Translations under genes and position numbers: made by a program
In this document: in pieces, positions 60,376 to 64,000 of the stretch
Layout of the letters: every line of letters starts with the position of its first letter
How positions within the stretch are numbered: the first letter of the stretch is position 1
Origin: Zhengitettix transpicula
Lineage: Eukaryota > Arthropoda > Insecta > Orthoptera > Tetrigidae
NCBI GenBank assembly: GCA_037074705.1
Contig: CM073590.1
Coordinates: 208,240,746-208,304,745, forward strand
Direction of reading: 5' to 3'
DNA: 64,000 nt
The notes under the pieces: generated by a model
Seen by the model: the letters and a program-made list of their open reading frames with translations, nothing else
What the model was told of the DNA's origin: nothing
Databases searched by the model: none

Positions 60376-62640
60376 TTTGATTTGATTTATTTTATTCCAT
60401 GAGTCCTCGTAGGAGGAAATAGGACATGTCAATACATAAAATTATAATATAAGAATTGAATGGTATAATAATAAATAATTAGAAGTTAACAAAAAAATTC
60501 TAAAATTCTGGAACACAAATTTCCCTGTCCAACATAAGTAAAATAATATGAATAATTACAAAAATAATAATTCTTTAACTATACTAAGGGTATAATATAA
60601 TATTTACAGTTCTAATAAAAATATTCAATACGTACTAGTAAATAATTAATGATTCGAGAATGAACTATCATAAAATATAGAATTTACACATCACACAAAA
60701 ATAAACACAAAACTTGACACACGCACACAAACGACGGATAAATCACTTCACGAAACAGAGCGACGAGGAATCTGAGAACTCCAGGCCTACATGAAACAAA
60801 AAAACAAAAGAGAAGAAAAGATCGAAAGAGAATAAGCAAGTTATGAAATAAGTAGTTTTATTAGCAACACTTTTGCAGTTTTTTTAAAAAATTAAATATT
60901 AGGGGAACGATCAAGATACTCCTGTACTGAGTAAAACGCGTCTTTCAGTAGAATATTTTTACATTGAATCCCAAAACTCTTGTTATTATCGTTCTTAACA
61001 GGAGGAAGACTATTGTATAAAACTATCCATGAGTGGTGAATACTTCTCTGGTAGAGAGCAAGGCGATGCTTGTCCGATCTTAGACCTGACCCATTTCTAG
61101 TCTCGTAATCGTGAGGCTCGCCATTCCTTTGAAAAAGATTCACGTTCCGCTTAACAAACTTTAAAAGTTAGTGAATAAAAACGCTGGGAAGAGTTAATAT
61201 TCGCAGACTTTTGAAAAACGGTTTACAACTGGATTTATTATCCGTATTAGAAAGTATTCTTATGGCACGCTTTTGTAGCTTGAATATTTCAATGCTTCTT
61301 GAGCAATTGCCCCTATTTTCAATGCCACAACACATAAGGGAATAAAAATACGGAAAGTACCCCATTTTCGTAGTGTTGATGTCAACATGTTGTATTAAGG
61401 TTCTGAGATAATAACAAGCCGAACTGAGTTCCCCAGGAAGCAGATCTACGTGGTGAGTCCACTTTAAATTACTAACAATCTGAAGACCCAGAAAAGGAGC
61501 CTCAGCCGAGAACTTGTCTAGAAGGTTGTCACTACCATCCGCTGAGAACTGGACGAACTTGGTTCTATCTAGATTTAGTGATAATTTATTGGCTTTAAAC
61601 CACACATTTAGTTTGTCCACATTACTGTCTACGTTTCTAACAAGAATATCAACATTTTTATCTGCAATCACTACATTTGTATCATCCGCGTAGAGAATTG
61701 ATTTAAGAGGATGGACGAGTCCTGGAAGATCATTAATATAAAGAATGAAAAGTAAAGGCCCAAGAATCGAGCCTTGAGGAACACCGCAAGTAATTAATTC
61801 TCAATTAGATAAATAAATATGCCCTTCTTTAGTTTCGACCGCTACCGTTTGTTTACAACTTTTTAAATATGATTCTAGAAGTAAGGCGTTTCTCCATACG
61901 CCATAATATTCTTTCTTAGTAAAATATCATGATCAACCGTGTCGAATACCTTAGACAGATCAGGAAATATTCAAGCTGCCTTCAATCCCTCATCAAATGA
62001 CTTTTGAATAAAGCCGTACATTGCACTATTTGAGGATTTACCTTCAAAATATAATATTAGCTCAAAAAATATGTAATTTGATGTGAATTAGTTTTTAAAA
62101 AACTTTGGAAAATATAATTCGATACGTCGGATGGTGAACCTTTCTTGAACAAGGGGATTACTTTCGGAATTTTGAGAGCATCGATGGCTTCGGCACACTC
62201 TTTTACCATTTTGCTTGTTATGCCATATATATCTGCTGCTTGGGAACACTTCAAGTTTCTTATCAGTGAAATGATTTCATCGAGACATATGGGTTGAAAA
62301 ATTATACTATTTTGCAGAACCGGAACAGAGTTCTGCAAGAATTTGTAGAAATCCTCCTCAATATACGCTGAGGTGCCTTTATATGAACGTTAGCAACATT
62401 TACGAAATACGAATTGAATTTTCAAGCTGTTTGTCTACCGGAAAAGGTTTCACTCTGGTCTATAAGTGTAATTTCTTTGTGATTGCCTTTGCCCGATTCA
62501 TTTTTGATAACATTCCAAGTTGCTTTGGTTTTTATTATCAGCATTTGCTATGCGAGTTGAATTATTAAGTTTTTTTCGCGGCTACCAGCACTCTCTTGTA
62601 AATACGTATGTAAGTTTGGATATAATTAAGTAATTGATTC
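60376..62640 (-). mobile_element. LINE (jockey/CR1-like), 5'-truncated, disrupted
   Basis: Minus strand. A pre-RT region (NKATWN-like) lies near 62520-62640, then TSKMVKE...VIPLFKKGSPSDVSNY at 62110-62220, with CGVPQGSILGPLLFILYIND at about 61727-61790. The catalytic YADD is intact at 61681-61692. It is followed by LNLDRTKFVQFSA (61530-61590), PFLGLQIVSNLKW and the C-terminal HDYETRNGS...YQRSIHHSWIVLYNSLP block at 60990-61110. The 3' end at 60376-60430 has CTACGAGGACTCATGGAATA then AAATAAATCAAATC, a typical LINE tail. Several stops and frame changes make it inactive, but it is the best preserved of the three LINEs. Confidence 0.88.
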
Positions 62641-63009
62641 TTGAGTTAGTTCAAAAATCAGAGTTTATCCCTCGATATTCGACTTCCCACTGATAAACAA
62701 TCTGTAGTATCCAAACATTTAATCAATTCTAAAATTACATTTGAATGACAAAATGCTAAGATTTTAGACATTGACACCAAGTACAATTCCAGACTCAAAT
62801 TAAATCAAGCACCACAGCTATTAATGTACAAACAGACACTATGAAACTCAATAATTGTTATGATTCCTTAATATTACGCAAAAACTTCTGTCGTTGCCCT
62901 CCTTATTATTACGCTAACCCTTCGGCTCTCCCATTGTCGTTGCGTTTTCGTCGCTTTTGAGTTTTTTCAACTGACGCGTGCAGTTGTGTCTCGCTAGGCT
63001 CTTCTTCGC

Positions 63010-63130
63010 ACCTGAGGAAAGGGACAAGGATCCCAGAAACGTCGTATGGTATTTATATTACCACTTTTTTGACTGAATTCGCTTTCTTTCTTATGAATTA
63101 TTTTCAATCACACGTATTTTTTTTCATTTT
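63010..63130. repeat. Foldback element, copy 9 (single right arm)
   Basis: CCTGAGGAAAGGGACAAGGA then TCCCAGAAACGTCGTATGG, GTATTTATATTACCACTTTT and TTTCTTATGAATTATTTTCA. It holds the clearest CTGANGA (63012-63018) ... GAAAC (63036-63040) arrangement of this family, with a GGGA/TCCC hairpin between. Confidence 0.75.
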
Positions 63131-63449
63131 TTGATTATGTGAATATTAACGTGTTGGTTTCATTGGTAAAATTGAAATATGGTCGTATGCAGACAGAGTA
63201 AGGTGAAAAATATTTAAAACACAAATCTTGGGATATAATAAAATCTTTTAATTAACAAAAATCAATCAAATTAGATAACTTTAAAATTAATTGGGACAGC
63301 ATTTTAATCTTTTATATTTAATTAATACACTTGTTGAGTTGTCAATTGTCAAGGAAACATTGTGTTTATAATTTTTTTGAACCTTATTATGTCTTTATAA
63401 GATCATATTTTAATTTTATTTATAACTAGGTGGGTGCCTGGCGTTTCCC

Positions 63450-63985
63450 GGGATGTCGTATATCCATAACCCCCAATTTGACTCAAATATCGGTTGCTTT
63501 TGCGTTTCTTTGACCCTTAAAAATAATTATCCAACTGAAATATCGACTGTTTTAGCATTTTTAAATATTACCACCCCCGTCCACCCCCGCTTATGGGGGT
63601 GGTAGACGCGTATCACCCAGACAGTGTTTGTTTCCAGGTCGTAAAGAACACGTGTACGAAATTTGGTAAAAATTTGTTCCACCGGTGTAGATTTATATTC
63701 TCCACCCCTAACCCTAAGGGTCCCCTTTCCCCAGGGTGTAGAGGATGAAAATTATATTCAGAAAATATCGGTAGAAACACTATCAATATCTTTGACCCCT
63801 AAAACGTATTGTCAGACTAAAATATCGGCTGTTTTAGCATGTCAAAATATTTCCACCCCCGTCCACCCCCACTTCTGGGGGTTGTATACGCGTCTCCCCC
63901 CGACAGTGTTTGTTTTCTGGTCGCAAAGAACACGTGTACGAAATTTGGTGAAATTTGCTCCACCGGTGTAGATTTATATAAAGAA
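63450..63985. repeat. 281-bp tandem repeat (about two units) running to the window end
   Basis: GAACACGTGTACGAAATTTG occurs at 63647 and 63928, 281 bp apart, with matching blocks CACCCCCGTCCACCCCC, GACAGTGTTTGTTT and CCACCGGTGTAGATTTATAT. The open frame 63663-63971 is a by-product of the repeat. The same unit is dispersed at 29158-29470, and weaker relatives lie near 10130 and 36680. Confidence 0.88.
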
Positions 63986-64000
63986 CATACGTATATATAT

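Noticed and set aside
63663..63971. 102-codon frame at the window end
   Set aside because: It spans the junction of two 281-bp repeat units, and its text follows the repeat blocks rather than a protein family.
1..64000. CRISPR arrays, operons or prokaryotic defence systems
   Set aside because: Introns, SINEs/LINEs, mariners and the tRNA structure show a eukaryotic nuclear genome; the tandem repeats lack CRISPR repeat-spacer geometry.

Overview
This is a 64-kb piece of an AT-rich, repeat-dense animal nuclear genome. The transposon content (mariner, Penelope-like, jockey/CR1-type LINEs, tRNA-derived SINEs) and the long introns fit an insect, probably a hemimetabolous one with a large genome. 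The species cannot be fixed from the sequence.

Only one protein gene is well supported. It is a six-exon, plus-strand member of the mitochondrial malate dehydrogenase family spread over 7271-19767. Exons are 7271-7500, 11578-11706, 13025-13288, 14154-14213, 15121-15293 and 19593-19767. All have GT/AG boundaries and matching phases, and together they encode about 342 residues without a stop. The gene is very divergent: the catalytic His/Asp and one substrate Arg remain, but the two arginines of the mobile substrate loop and the Asn of the NPVNS motif are gone. A perfect NRF-1-type palindrome lies 240 bp upstream. The initiator ATG is not in the first recognisable exon. A complete tRNA-Cys(GCA) gene sits on the same strand inside intron 1.

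The rest is mostly mobile-element debris. LINE reverse-transcriptase relics lie at 1510-2535, 41640-42660 and 60376-62640, all minus strand. A Penelope-type GIY-YIG endonuclease relic lies at 31500-32260. A nearly full-length but broken mariner lies at 32748-34002, and 250 bp further on is a second mariner of another lineage in which the whole catalytic core has been deleted. Six roughly 1-kb elements begin with TG, end with CA and sit inside TA-rich tracts (26739, 39116, 42696, 45640, 54836 and 55989). They look like solo LTRs whose 3' end repeats an LTR-end plus primer-binding-site-like module.

Nine copies of a foldback element, and several other inverted repeats, carry a CTGANGA ... GAAAC arrangement at their centres that resembles degenerate hammerhead ribozymes of Penelope-like elements. 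Satellite-like arrays with 30-bp, 108-bp, 123-bp, 281-bp and 487-bp periods make up much of what is left. Remaining stretches show no recognisable gene.
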